A program made the translations under genes and the position numbers. From Bacteroidales bacterium (GTDB lineage Bacteria; Bacteroidota; Bacteroidia; Bacteroidales; UBA1402): 49,198 nucleotides of DNA. Of the stretch, positions 1-8,110 are shown one piece after another (the first letter of the stretch is position 1; each line of letters begins with the position of its first letter). The DNA lies in assembly GCA_017380635.1 (NCBI GenBank), contig JAFODP010000008.1, forward strand, positions 1 to 49,198. Reading direction: 5' to 3'. The notes beneath the pieces are model-generated. The model made no database searches and had not been told where the DNA came from. It saw only the letters and a list, made by a program, of their open reading frames with translations.

Positions 1-88
1 ATAACTTTGTTCGTTTGTAACAAAATTAGTGATTTTATTTCACTTTAACTGCAAACAAGAGGATTTATTTTGTTTTTACTCTGCTTTT

Positions 89-1483
89 TTAGAACAACCC
101 CTCATTTCCTATATTCTCACTTTGGCGAAGTTTCTCCATAATCTTGTCGGCTATCTCGTCTGACGACAGTTTGATATAGTCGAAGAATGTGCGTTGGTCT
201 TTATGTCCGCTGATTGACATCATCTGCACAGTATCGAATAGTCCGGTAAGGTAGAGATTGGTAATTCCACTTCTGCGGGCGGTGTGCGATGTTACCAAGT
301 CGTAACGATATTTGATAACATCACCATCATCATTACGCATAAATTCAGCATCGCCACGCTCTTCCATTTCTCGTTCACGCATGGTGAGTTTGGTAATCTC
401 TGTTTTTTGCAACGACGGAACCTCTTCGGATAGTCGTTTGAGTATATCCTTTATATATCTATTGAGAATGACATCAGAGATTTCGGGAATATTAAAATCG
501 TAACGCTCGGCAATGCGCAGTAGGTTGTCGTTCATAATGGGAACTACAACTGGTGTGCTGGTTTTCTTTTGTATCAAGCGAACAACCTTGTTGCCTTTTG
601 CTGTAGTGGTAAAGTTGTTGGCTGTAAGTGCAGAATAGTCACTATATCTCTGACAAGTGTAACAACCAACAAGGAACACATCGCGCACTTGTGCATCCAA
701 CCCCTCTAATGGCATTTCGTACAAAGCCTGAAGCTCTGCATAGTTCAAATAGATTTCCTTTGCTTTATCACATTCGCGCACACGGATTTTTGAGAAACAC
801 TTTTCGGCTACGGAATTGTTGTGCAGTCTGGCTTTATGGGCGTAGCCAACCATCGCTCGGAAACAAACAAGGTATTTGTTAATGCTCTTGGGCATATAAC
901 CATCTTTCTCCATCATAAAAAGAAACTTATCCACCAATCGCTGATCGATACTTTCCCAAGTGAATGGATGCTTTTTGTGAAAGCGTTCAAGAATGAGCCT
1001 AAAAGATTCCCAAACTTTACATGTGTTGGTACTATAGGTATTGCCATTATGCTTGATGGAGCCCTCTCTAATTCCTGCAATGAAGTCATTGAGGAAAGTT
1101 CGCACATCTTTTTTACGAGCATCCTCGGCAGCTTGTTTCTTCTGCTTGCGTTCTTCTTCCTCTTTGCGTTGCTGCTCTCTGATTTCGGCAAATACAATAG
1201 ACTCAACTGCACGGTCTATGTGTGTATCTTCAAATTTACCCTGACTCAACAACTCTTCCAATGCCTGGTCGATGGCACACATCTTACGATAAATAGTCTG
1301 CCCATCTTTGGTTCGGTAGAACTTCTCCAAACTTGCAGCATCCTTATTTGCTCTCTCCCACACATTGCGATCAATCACAATTCTCGTATTGACATTCTTG
1401 TCAATTTTAGGAACGCGCTTTCTTATACGAACGAACAATGTAGCCTCTTTACTTGTGCCTTTTCTCAAAAAGTAGTTGCCCAT
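89..1483 (-). CDS. Tyrosine recombinase (phage/ICE-type integrase)
   Basis: Site-specific DNA recombinase of the tyrosine integrase family, 464 residues. An N-terminal arm-binding region (about 1-70) is followed by a charged coiled-coil linker (100-127), a SAM-like core-binding domain (about 128-225) and a C-terminal catalytic domain. Catalytic residues are visible: R279 (CQRYSDY), HxxR at H400/R403 (SHTARR), H427 (SGHKD) and nucleophile Y436 (FFDYIKL). Length and order match integrases of Bacteroidota mobile elements. Its 5' end faces a possible att half site near 1672, so it would read inward into an element lying off the left edge. No excisionase is seen. The enzyme looks intact; the integrase family is certain, the exact element type is not. 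Confidence 0.93.
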   Translation of the reverse strand: MGNYFLRKGTSKEATLFVRIRKRVPKIDKNVNTRIVIDRNVWERANKDAASLEKFYRTKDGQTIYRKMCAIDQALEELLSQGKFEDTHIDRAVESIVFAEIREQQRKEEEERKQKKQAAEDARKKDVRTFLNDFIAGIREGSIKHNGNTYSTNTCKVWESFRLILERFHKKHPFTWESIDQRLVDKFLFMMEKDGYMPKSINKYLVCFRAMVGYAHKARLHNNSVAEKCFSKIRVRECDKAKEIYLNYAELQALYEMPLEGLDAQVRDVFLVGCYTCQRYSDYSALTANNFTTTAKGNKVVRLIQKKTSTPVVVPIMNDNLLRIAERYDFNIPEISDVILNRYIKDILKRLSEEVPSLQKTEITKLTMREREMEERGDAEFMRNDDGDVIKYRYDLVTSHTARRSGITNLYLTGLFDTVQMMSISGHKDQRTFFDYIKLSSDEIADKIMEKLRQSENIGNEGLF

Positions 1484-1671
1484 AACTTTTTTCTTTATGT
1501 TTTCACTACAAAATTAGCGAAACTTTTGAGATTTGTCACCACATTGTCACCACATTTTCAAAAATGGCTTAATATTGACTTTTTAAAAGAAATTTGCAAA
1601 GCGTTATATTTCAATACATTTCTTATTTCTTTTAATTTTCGCGATTAAATAAAATAAAGAAAATAGAGTTC

Positions 1672-1682
1672 CGGTGGCACCA
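1672..1682 (+). other. Possible attachment half-site (tRNA 3'-end-like)
   Basis: CGGTGGC-A-CCA has the layout of a tRNA acceptor 3' strand, discriminator base and CCA, and a strong terminator follows at once. No T-loop or tRNA body precedes it, as expected of the short duplicated end left when an element integrates into a tRNA gene. It lies 190 bp from the integrase start. Against it: the tRNA-Ser and tmRNA in this window carry no encoded CCA. Speculative. Confidence 0.25.
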
Positions 1683-1684
1683 CG

Positions 1685-1718
1685 AAAAGAGAACTTCGCG
1701 AGAGGTTCTCTTTTTTTT
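1685..1718 (+). terminator. Rho-independent terminator
   Basis: A 13-bp stem (1685-1697 with 1702-1714) capped by a GCGA tetraloop is followed by a T run. It has no intact gene immediately upstream, which fits a terminator that once served a tRNA or other gene displaced by integration. Apart from this and the neighbouring minisatellite I see no gene in 1484-2026. Confidence 0.75.
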
Positions 1719-1798
1719 GTCTTTATTGGCAAAATCTGCTTGAGTTCAAATCTGCTTGAATTCATTAGGCGAAGCTTATCGGCGTGTTAGTAAAGCTA

Positions 1799-1884
1799 TT
1801 ATCAGCATTATCAGCATTATCAGCATTTTCAGCATTTTCAGCATTTTCAATATTGTCAACATTTTCAATGTTATCAGTATTGTC
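1799..1884. repeat. 9-bp minisatellite, about 9.5 copies
   Basis: Tandem 9-mers TTATCAGCA, then TTTTCAGCA, decaying to TTTTCAATA and TTGTCAACA towards the right. The period is a multiple of three. On the minus strand the tract reads as a degenerate (D/E)-N-(A/I) tripeptide repeat, but that frame has no start codon and is closed by stops on both sides. It may be the relic of a low-complexity gene. Confidence 0.8.
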
Positions 1885-1965
1885 TGACCGATGAGTTCAA
1901 AAGCGCAACAATCTGTTTTATTGATTTTTGATTAAGTTGCGGATCTATTTCCCGATATTTTTACA

Positions 1966-1999
1966 AAAGAAAAAAGGATGCACGTCGAAGCGCATCCTT
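1966..1999 (-). terminator. Terminator of the DUF2147 gene
   Basis: An 8-bp stem (AAGGATGC 1974-1981 with GCATCCTT 1992-1999), read on the minus strand, is followed by a U-rich run (complement of the A run at 1966-1975). It lies 27 bp past the stop at 2027. Confidence 0.7.
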
Positions 2000-2026
2000 T
2001 GCATTTTGGAAGATTGTTTGAGGATT

Positions 2027-2461
2027 TTAGTTTTTCTCTTCTACACGGAACCAATCCATAGTGCGGCCGAGAAGGCCTTTTTTATCGAGAGAGCCGCGCA
2101 CTTTCAAGGTATTACCTTCTACTTTCATCGAACAATTGTAGGTTTTGCCATTGCCGGGATCGTAGATACTTCCGCCGGAATATTCGCCATTGGCAGCCTT
2201 CAGACCGTGCAACATATTCAAACCCATCAACTTGCGACCGCGGAGCGCTTTATCGGGATTGTTCACATCGAGTGCGGGTTTTCCATCGGGGCCGTTCGGT
2301 TCTTTGAGCCACACAATACGTCCGTTGAAGGCATCGCCTTGCTTGTACACTTCCACAATGGCGCTACCATCTTCGAGTTTCCATTTTCCAATCACATCTT
2401 GGGCCATCATCATTGAGACCGCAAACACCATCAAGGTGATTACACAAAAAATCTTTTTCAT
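2027..2461 (-). CDS. DUF2147 family secreted protein
   Basis: Small exported protein of unknown role, 144 residues. It has a signal peptide (MKKIFCVITLMVFAVSMMMA, cleavage near AQD) followed by one DUF2147 domain with typical features: WKLEDGSAIVEVY near the start, then a GRIVWLKEPN strand and a C-terminal MDWFRVE strand. These are predicted lipocalin-like beta proteins of the envelope. I chose the start at 2461 because the signal peptide begins there and a -7 box (2495-2488) sits 27 bp upstream; the longer reading from 2503 would begin upstream of the promoter. Monocistronic, with its own terminator. Family assignment is good; function is unknown. Confidence 0.85.
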   Translation of the reverse strand: MKKIFCVITLMVFAVSMMMAQDVIGKWKLEDGSAIVEVYKQGDAFNGRIVWLKEPNGPDGKPALDVNNPDKALRGRKLMGLNMLHGLKAANGEYSGGSIYDPGNGKTYNCSMKVEGNTLKVRGSLDKKGLLGRTMDWFRVEEKN

Positions 2462-2487
2462 TTCTCTAATATGTTTAATTGTCGGCG

Positions 2488-2518
2488 CAAAGATACGGTT
2501 CAAGTTGGTTTTGACAAG
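2488..2518 (-). promoter_or_regulatory. Bacteroidota-type promoter for the DUF2147 gene
   Basis: The -7 element TATCTTTG (2495-2488) matches TAnnTTTG. A -33-like CTTG lies at 2518-2515 with a 19-bp spacer. Confidence 0.55.
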
Positions 2519-2569
2519 AAATCCATCAAACTAATTTATGCTTCGATTTCATCACATTTCTAGAATATC

Positions 2570-2628
2570 GGATGCAGCGCATTCAGAAGACAGGATGCGG
2601 CTCATTCAGAAGACAGGATGCGGCTCGG
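2570..2628. repeat. 23-bp tandem repeat, 2.5 copies
   Basis: Units at 2570-2592 and 2593-2615 differ at two positions. A 13-bp partial third copy runs 2616-2628. The array sits 20-100 bp upstream of the promoter of the next lipoprotein gene. It reads as coding only if the gene is wrongly extended upstream. Confidence 0.85.
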
Positions 2629-2645
2629 CAAAAAATTCAAGCAAG

Positions 2646-2679
2646 CTTGTTTTTCTGCTCTCGCCTTTCACTATCTTTG
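2646..2679 (+). promoter_or_regulatory. Promoter for the thioredoxin-like lipoprotein gene
   Basis: A perfect -7 element TATCTTTG lies at 2672-2679. A -33-like CTTG lies at 2646-2649 with a 22-bp spacer. The start codon follows 24 bp downstream. Confidence 0.55.
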
Positions 2680-2702
2680 CAACAAAGCAAAACAACGGTT
2701 GG

Positions 2703-3641
2703 ATGAAAGAAATTTATCGCTATACAAGCTGCGCAATCTGCATTGTAATTCTCTTGTTGACAAGCATTTCGTGTCGGGAAAACAAGAGGACAGATCGTCG
2801 CAGCATCACGCACAAAACTTTCAGCCTGCCGGATATACCGCCCATCATCGGCGAAGCAAACGAGCGAAAAAACTATCTGACAGCACATTACTGGGACAAT
2901 CTTGCCCAATGCGATACCATTTTGTTGCAAGACGAAAGCATCGAACAAGCCTTTGCTCATTACATCGCTTTGCTGGAAGAATACCCCACAGAAATAGCAC
3001 AACTCCACATCACGAACAGCCTGCAAAAAATGAAAGTCTCGAGCGCGTGGCAAAAGCGACTGATAGACCTGGCCGAGCATTATCTCTTCGATGCCGGCTC
3101 GCCCCTGATGAACGAAAGCCTGTATATTCCTTTTGCCGAATGCGCCCTTGCCGGCGGTCGCCTCGATGCTTATCAACAAGACCAGATGCGCTATCGACTG
3201 GAAGTTGCGCACCGCAATCAACCAGGCAGCCAAGCGGCAGATTTTCAATTTCTTAGAGCCGACGGAAGCAAAAGCAGCCTGCACCAGACACAAGCCTCGC
3301 AATTGTTGTTGGTATTCTACGATCCGGAATGTCAAAACTGCCAAGCCATTTTGGAAGACCTGGCTTCCAGCACCATTTTGCAAAGTCTTCAAAATCAGAA
3401 TCGCATAAAAGTATTGATGATTTACACCGAAGGCGACGAAGCTATTTGGCAAGCGCACAGAAATCATCATCCGAAGGGATGGATTTCCGGTTTCGACCCA
3501 AACGAAAAGATCAAGCAAAAGCCGCTCTACGACCTACGCGCCATGCCCAGCATTTACTTGCTCGACGCCGATAAAAAGGTGATTTTCAAGGACGTTCTTC
3601 CCGAAAAACTCATTCCCTATTTGGAGAAAACAATTCCCTAA
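2703..3641 (+). CDS. Thioredoxin-like (DUF5106-type) lipoprotein
   Basis: Envelope lipoprotein of 312 residues. The signal peptide ends at a lipobox (LLTSISC, Cys near residue 24). A helical region (about 60-175) resembles the DUF5106 segment found before thioredoxin domains in Bacteroidota. A C-terminal thioredoxin fold follows, containing LVFYDPECQNCQAIL: a CxxC-like site (CQNC) in the redox position, then a late cis-Pro motif AMPSIYLLD. A role in periplasmic thiol-disulphide exchange is inferred from CxxC. The reading can be extended to 2538, but that adds the tandem repeat and lies upstream of the promoter, so 2703 is chosen. Monocistronic, 127 bp before the pilus operon. Confidence 0.8.
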   Translation: MKEIYRYTSCAICIVILLLTSISCRENKRTDRRSITHKTFSLPDIPPIIGEANERKNYLTAHYWDNLAQCDTILLQDESIEQAFAHYIALLEEYPTEIAQLHITNSLQKMKVSSAWQKRLIDLAEHYLFDAGSPLMNESLYIPFAECALAGGRLDAYQQDQMRYRLEVAHRNQPGSQAADFQFLRADGSKSSLHQTQASQLLLVFYDPECQNCQAILEDLASSTILQSLQNQNRIKVLMIYTEGDEAIWQAHRNHHPKGWISGFDPNEKIKQKPLYDLRAMPSIYLLDADKKVIFKDVLPEKLIPYLEKTIP

Positions 3642-3768
3642 AGAAAACCCAAATTCAGCATGGCTGTTTGCTCTGTTTTTCTTATCTTCGCGGACTTTTT
3701 CGCACTGTATTATTATACACATTTGCGAAGACCGAGTTTAATACATAGAGAAGCAGGAATAGGGAGAC

Positions 3769-4986
3769 ATGAAACGCATCATCGCGACCATGATATGTTG
3801 GGCAGTTTGTTTAGCGACTGCGTTTGCTCAGAGTAAATCCGAGCAACTAACTTACACGGGCATAGAGGTGCATTTTCGTCTCGACAAACATAAGCTCGAC
3901 CTGGGCTACATGGGCAACCAAGCCTCTTTCCAACATTTTGCAGCAACCATCGACTCCATCGGCATTGAGCGCATCGACTCGGTGGTTATCGTATCGCAAT
4001 CTTCGCCCGAAGGCCCCTACAAACACAATCTCTGGCTGTCGGAAAAGCGTGCCCAAAGCATGCAACGTTATCTCTTGCAAGAACATCCCTATCTCGAGGA
4101 AAAACTGAGCGTCCATCCCGATGGAGAATCGTGGGCACAACTGCGCAACTATGTGCTAGCTGACACCAAACTCAAAGATAGCACCAAGGAAAAAGTGTTG
4201 AAAGTGATCGATGCCGACGTCAATATCGCCACCAAGAAATGGCGCATGCAACAGTTGTCGGTGTATCGTTATCTTTTGGCCACCTACTATCCGCGCATTC
4301 GTAACTCGGTGTTCTGCATTGTGTATTACGAAGATATCGCCATGCCGGAATTGCTGCCGGTAGAACCTTTGGAAACACCGCAGTTTCGCGAACCCGAACG
4401 TTGGCAAGACACTATCATCACCAGAAAGAAAACAACCATCGCTGCCATCAAGAGCAACTTGTTTTACGATGCCATCGCTGCTTTCAACGTGGAAGTGGAA
4501 ATTCCTATCGGCAAACGTTTTTCTCTGATGGTGGAAGATGTTTTTCCGTGGTATCATATCGGAAACAAGTACGCTTACCAAATGTGGGAAATCGGCGCCG
4601 AAGCCCGCTATTGGTTTTTCCGCGATTCCAAGCGCGACAAATTGAGCGGCTGTTTCGTCGGTCCGTATCTGATGTCGTCGAAGTACGATTTCCAGTGGGA
4701 CAGAGCTTTCAATTATCAGGGAGAATATTGGTCTGGCGGATTGAGCCTGGGAGCCGCTGCGCCCATCGGCAAATATTTCAACCTGGAATTTTCGATAGCT
4801 TTCGGTTATCTTTCCACAGCTTATCGTCATTACGACCCAGCGCCCGATTACAGCGAATTGGTGCGCGATCCCAGCATTGAAGGACGTTTGGGTTATATCG
4901 GTCCCACCAAGCTGAAGGCTTCCATCGTGATGCCATTGCAAGTTCCCACCAAGAAAAGAAAGGAGATTCGCTATGGCTATAGATAA
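3769..4986 (+). CDS. DUF3575 outer-membrane protein, first gene of the pilus operon
   Basis: Envelope protein of 405 residues. After a signal peptide (MKRIIATMICWAVCLATAFA) an OmpA-like peptidoglycan-associated fold spans about 25-190 (VHFRLDKHKLDLGY, then SEKRAQSMQRYL). The C-terminal half (about 215-400) is a DUF3575 beta-barrel-like domain (KSNLFYDAIAAFNVEVEIPI, then GGLSLGAAAPIGKYFNLEFS). DUF3575 genes commonly open Bacteroidales type V pilus operons, and a role in anchoring or assembling the pilus in the outer membrane is an inference from that. It overlaps the next gene by 14 bp, so the two are translationally linked. A weak -7 element TATCTTCG (one mismatch) lies at 3683-3690. Confidence 0.85.
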   Translation: MKRIIATMICWAVCLATAFAQSKSEQLTYTGIEVHFRLDKHKLDLGYMGNQASFQHFAATIDSIGIERIDSVVIVSQSSPEGPYKHNLWLSEKRAQSMQRYLLQEHPYLEEKLSVHPDGESWAQLRNYVLADTKLKDSTKEKVLKVIDADVNIATKKWRMQQLSVYRYLLATYYPRIRNSVFCIVYYEDIAMPELLPVEPLETPQFREPERWQDTIITRKKTTIAAIKSNLFYDAIAAFNVEVEIPIGKRFSLMVEDVFPWYHIGNKYAYQMWEIGAEARYWFFRDSKRDKLSGCFVGPYLMSSKYDFQWDRAFNYQGEYWSGGLSLGAAAPIGKYFNLEFSIAFGYLSTAYRHYDPAPDYSELVRDPSIEGRLGYIGPTKLKASIVMPLQVPTKKRKEIRYGYR

Positions 4987-6007
4987 GAAAGTCTTGCGCA
5001 TCGCCTTGATGCTGATGATGTTGTTTTCGCTGGTGGCTTGCGAACGTCGTCCCTTGGTGGATCCCAGCGAAAGAGTGCGTGTAAAAGTGGTGGTAAAAGT
5101 AAACAATGTACGTAACGTCACCACCGGCATTTACAACGACCGCATCCCCGTTCCGCGCATTTCGCCCAACATCATGCGCGTCATATTCTTCGACCCGGAA
5201 ACCGGAGCGGTGGCCACGCAGGCCTTTATCGCCGCCAAAGGCATCGATGCCGAAGGCAATGAATATCTGGAAGGAAACGTCAGCGTTTTGCCCGGACATT
5301 ACGACATGATGTGCTACAATTTCGACACGCCTTCGACCTTGATTACGGGCGATAACAACTGGAACAGCATCATGGCTTACACGCGCGAAATTGACGAATC
5401 GTTCTACACGCGTTTCAAGAGCAAGGCCGACGCCAACGCGCCGCTGATTTATCACGAACCCGACCATTTGGTGCTTGCCCGCGAACACGATGTCATCATT
5501 CCTAATCACTCCGAGCTGATTACGATTCATACCGAAGCGCATAGCATCATCGACAGTTACTATATCCAAATTCGTCTGGTGAACGGAAAATACGCTTCCA
5601 ACGCCAGTGCCGTGCTCACCGATGTTTCGCCCTCGGTTCGCTTGGGCGACAACGAACGTACACAGGAACATAGCGGCATCTATTTTGAAATGCAACGTAG
5701 CATCGACCCACGTATTCGTACCAACAATCAGGACGTGCTTTGCGCCGTGTTCAACACTTTCGGCAAATTGCCCGCGCAGTCGGAGGCTTCGCGCAAGAGC
5801 GAACTTTTCGTTTCGTTCAACATCATCACTGCCACCGGCGAGCAAGTGGAAATGACCGTAGATATGGATTCCATCTTCCAAACCGAAGACGCGATAAAAC
5901 GACATTGGCTACTCATCGACAAAGAATTGGTGATACCCAAACCGGGTGGTGCCTTCCAACCTTCTGCCGAAGGATGGGATATTCTGGAAGGTGTGGTCGA
6001 TATTTAA
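4973..6007 (+). CDS. FimB/Mfa2 family pilus anchor lipoprotein
   Basis: Pilus anchor or short-chain terminator subunit, 344 residues. The lipobox (LFSLVAC, Cys near residue 23) makes it an outer-membrane lipoprotein. The body matches FimB/Mfa2 (DUF1812): a strand RVRVKVVVKVNNVRN after the lipobox, the ARVIFFDPETG-like strand (MRVIFFDPETGAV), the PGHYDMMCYNFDT motif, and a C-terminal ELFVSFNIITATGEQVEMTVD strand. Known FimB/Mfa2 proteins keep an uncleaved lipid tail and fix the pilus base to the cell. The start at 4973 overlaps the DUF3575 stop. Upstream of the fimbrillins, as is common outside P. gingivalis. Confidence 0.88.
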   Translation: MAIDKKVLRIALMLMMLFSLVACERRPLVDPSERVRVKVVVKVNNVRNVTTGIYNDRIPVPRISPNIMRVIFFDPETGAVATQAFIAAKGIDAEGNEYLEGNVSVLPGHYDMMCYNFDTPSTLITGDNNWNSIMAYTREIDESFYTRFKSKADANAPLIYHEPDHLVLAREHDVIIPNHSELITIHTEAHSIIDSYYIQIRLVNGKYASNASAVLTDVSPSVRLGDNERTQEHSGIYFEMQRSIDPRIRTNNQDVLCAVFNTFGKLPAQSEASRKSELFVSFNIITATGEQVEMTVDMDSIFQTEDAIKRHWLLIDKELVIPKPGGAFQPSAEGWDILEGVVDI

Positions 6008-6071
6008 TTTTGAATCACAACACATTAAAATTATAAACAATTATTATTATTCACTCTTAATTTTTTAAACA

Positions 6072-7121
6072 ATGAAAAAATCAGTTTTGATGACAGCTTT
6101 CGCCGCCTTGATGTTGGCAAGCTGTACCTTCGAAGAAGGCCGTGTTAAGAACGAACACGAAATCGATTTTTCGGTAGCACCCTACGCCGTGCAAACCAAG
6201 ACTGAACACGATTTAAACACCGCGTTCACCAGTCCTTTCCGCGTATGGGCTTGGGATGCCGACAATGCCAACACTGTAATCAATGGCCAAGTAGCCACTT
6301 ACGAAATTGGCGGTGGCAATTGGAACGTAGCAGGTGGTCCTTACTACTGGCCCGACTTCGATTTGGATTTCGTAGCTACCGTTCCTGCCGAAGGCAACAA
6401 ATATTGTCAGGTAAACCGTAGCGCCGATGGCAACACTTCTATTGTGTACACTTTCGACGCCACCAACCCCAATCCAAGAAACATCAACTTGATGCACTCG
6501 GATTTCGTAGAAGGTATGTCTAGCGGTACCGTAAACTTGGGATTCCGTCACGCTTTGGCAAACATCGAAGTACATGTAAAACAAAAATATCCTGCCATCG
6601 AAGCGGGTTCAAACATTACTTATTACGAAGTGGTATTGAAATCGATGAAGGTTAGCGGTATCCACAGACAGGGTACTTATACCGTTACCAGCAACAACCA
6701 GAACATCAACAACCATGTTTGGACTTACGATCCCAGTACGCCTACCACCGATATCGAATATCTTGCTGCCGGTAGCACCCGTTCACTCAACCCCGGTAAC
6801 GTGGATACTCCTTACGAACCCAACGATGGTCACGCCATCTACGTAATGCCCCAAAACCTGGACAACAATGCTAAATTTACTATCGAATACTTGGTAGTCA
6901 CCCACACCACTTCTGGTCAATCTACCGGTACGATAAAATCTATAGATGTTCAGCTTAACACCATCAACTTGGTTGGTTCTGGTAGCACCATTACCCAATG
7001 GCAGACCAACAAGAAAATCGTGTACAACATCCACATCACTCCTGTACATGAGTTGAACGGCATCCAATTCTCTGCTACTGAAGAAGAATGGGGTACGGTT
7101 AACGGCGATTTCTCTATCTAA
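6072..7121 (+). CDS. Fimbrillin family protein, probable major pilin
   Basis: Type V pilin of 349 residues with a lipobox (LMLASC, Cys18). The N-terminal domain contains the fimbrillin signature PFRVWAWDADN and a YYWPDFDLDFVATVPAEG strand. The middle carries LGFRHALANIEVHVK, a motif shared by fimbrillins. The C-terminal domain ends with KIVYNIHITPVHELNGIQFSATEEEW, the likely donor strand. Pilins of this class reach the outer membrane as lipoproteins and polymerise after a protease removes the N-terminal strand; candidate Arg/Lys sites (GRVKNE) follow the lipobox. It has the longest upstream gap in the operon (64 bp) and is followed by a hairpin, so I infer it is the main shaft subunit. Confidence 0.85.
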   Translation: MKKSVLMTAFAALMLASCTFEEGRVKNEHEIDFSVAPYAVQTKTEHDLNTAFTSPFRVWAWDADNANTVINGQVATYEIGGGNWNVAGGPYYWPDFDLDFVATVPAEGNKYCQVNRSADGNTSIVYTFDATNPNPRNINLMHSDFVEGMSSGTVNLGFRHALANIEVHVKQKYPAIEAGSNITYYEVVLKSMKVSGIHRQGTYTVTSNNQNINNHVWTYDPSTPTTDIEYLAAGSTRSLNPGNVDTPYEPNDGHAIYVMPQNLDNNAKFTIEYLVVTHTTSGQSTGTIKSIDVQLNTINLVGSGSTITQWQTNKKIVYNIHITPVHELNGIQFSATEEEWGTVNGDFSI

Positions 7122-7146
7122 TCGACATTCATGCCAAATTTATAGG

Positions 7147-7172
7147 CTATGGAGGATTGAAACCCTCCATAG
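7147..7172 (+). promoter_or_regulatory. Intergenic hairpin between pilin genes
   Basis: A 9-bp perfect stem (CTATGGAGG 7147-7155 with CCTCCATAG 7164-7172) with an 8-nt loop. No T run follows, so it is not a full terminator. Its place just after the probable major pilin suggests an mRNA stabiliser or partial attenuator that would raise pilin over the downstream minor subunits. Confidence 0.6.
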
Positions 7173-7190
7173 TCACCAAGTAAAAAAACA

Positions 7191-8096
7191 ATGAAACGAA
7201 TATACACCTACACACTTTGCCTGACGGCCCTTTTGCTGAGCGCTTGTTTCGACAACGAAAACAAGGGCTTGCCTTCCGACGTGTATATTTCGTTCGACCC
7301 TGTGGTAACAGCCAACACGCGCAGCGACGGCCATGCACATCTGCAGGAAGGTCCCTTCTTTGTTTGGGCTTACACCATGCCCTTGGGCCAACATTGGTCG
7401 GCGGAAGGATCTGAAGAACACTTATTGATGGACAAAGAAATCATCAGTTTGCAAAACAACGAGTGGTTGCCTAGCAGCACCTATTACTGGCCGCTGGAAA
7501 CGGCGCTTACGGTTTTTGCGGTGTCACCCACCAATCTCAAAAGCAGTTTCAACACCACACAAGGCATCTGCATCGAAGATATCGACGCCACGCAAGGCAT
7601 CATTCCGCTTTTCACCTATCCTACCGAAGCCAACGACATGGAACATTCCAATGGTTGCGTAGCTTTGCCTTTCGTACGCACTTTCTGCAAAGTATCGCTA
7701 TCGATACGTTCGCATGCGCATCAAGATAGCAGCCTCGTATTGAAAGCTTTGTACATGGATAGCATCGCCTACAAGGGCGATTTTCAATCTTTGCCTCAGC
7801 CCACCTGGACGTGCAGCGAAGAGAGAATGAGACTGTATTTCTTCCAAGGCGAAAGCGAAATATTACTCAATGCGCAAACCCTGGACGCGCACATGCTGAT
7901 GGGACAATTCATTCATCAAAGTTTCACCGCCGTGGTGGATATCTACGACAAAGACGCCAACTTGATAGAAGCCGACAAAACTTTATCGACCAAGGCATTG
8001 AATATACCCTGGCAAGCGGGACGTTATTACGATTATACGCTCAACATCAATAGCGGAAAATTGTCTTTTGCCACCGAAGCAGTCAAACAACGTTGA
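7191..8096 (+). CDS. Fimbrillin family protein (minor subunit)
   Basis: Second fimbrillin, 301 residues, lipobox LLLSAC (Cys18). The family layout is visible: GPFFVWAYTMPLG early (the counterpart of PFRVWAW), STYYWPLETALTVFAVSP, then VALPFVRTFCKVSLSIRSH, where the usual FRHALA is replaced by a weaker VRTFCKV. It ends in YDYTLNINSGKLSF. Lower similarity to its neighbours suggests an accessory or tip-proximal subunit. It is 14 bp upstream of the next pilin start, so the pair is co-translated. Confidence 0.78.
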   Translation: MKRIYTYTLCLTALLLSACFDNENKGLPSDVYISFDPVVTANTRSDGHAHLQEGPFFVWAYTMPLGQHWSAEGSEEHLLMDKEIISLQNNEWLPSSTYYWPLETALTVFAVSPTNLKSSFNTTQGICIEDIDATQGIIPLFTYPTEANDMEHSNGCVALPFVRTFCKVSLSIRSHAHQDSSLVLKALYMDSIAYKGDFQSLPQPTWTCSEERMRLYFFQGESEILLNAQTLDAHMLMGQFIHQSFTAVVDIYDKDANLIEADKTLSTKALNIPWQAGRYYDYTLNINSGKLSFATEAVKQR

Positions 8097-8110
8097 TTAA
8101 CGAAAAGAAA

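Noticed and set aside
821..1648. Long plus-strand open frame opposite the integrase
   Set aside because: It is antisense to a clear integrase and its translation is a low-complexity Phe/Leu-rich shadow without domain features.
3540..3768. Invertible promoter switch before the pilus operon
   Set aside because: I looked for inverted repeats flanking the promoter and found none.
4156..5905. Long minus-strand open frames under the pilus genes
   Set aside because: They are antisense to well-supported lipoprotein genes and show no start signal or family motif; codon bias creates open reverse frames here.
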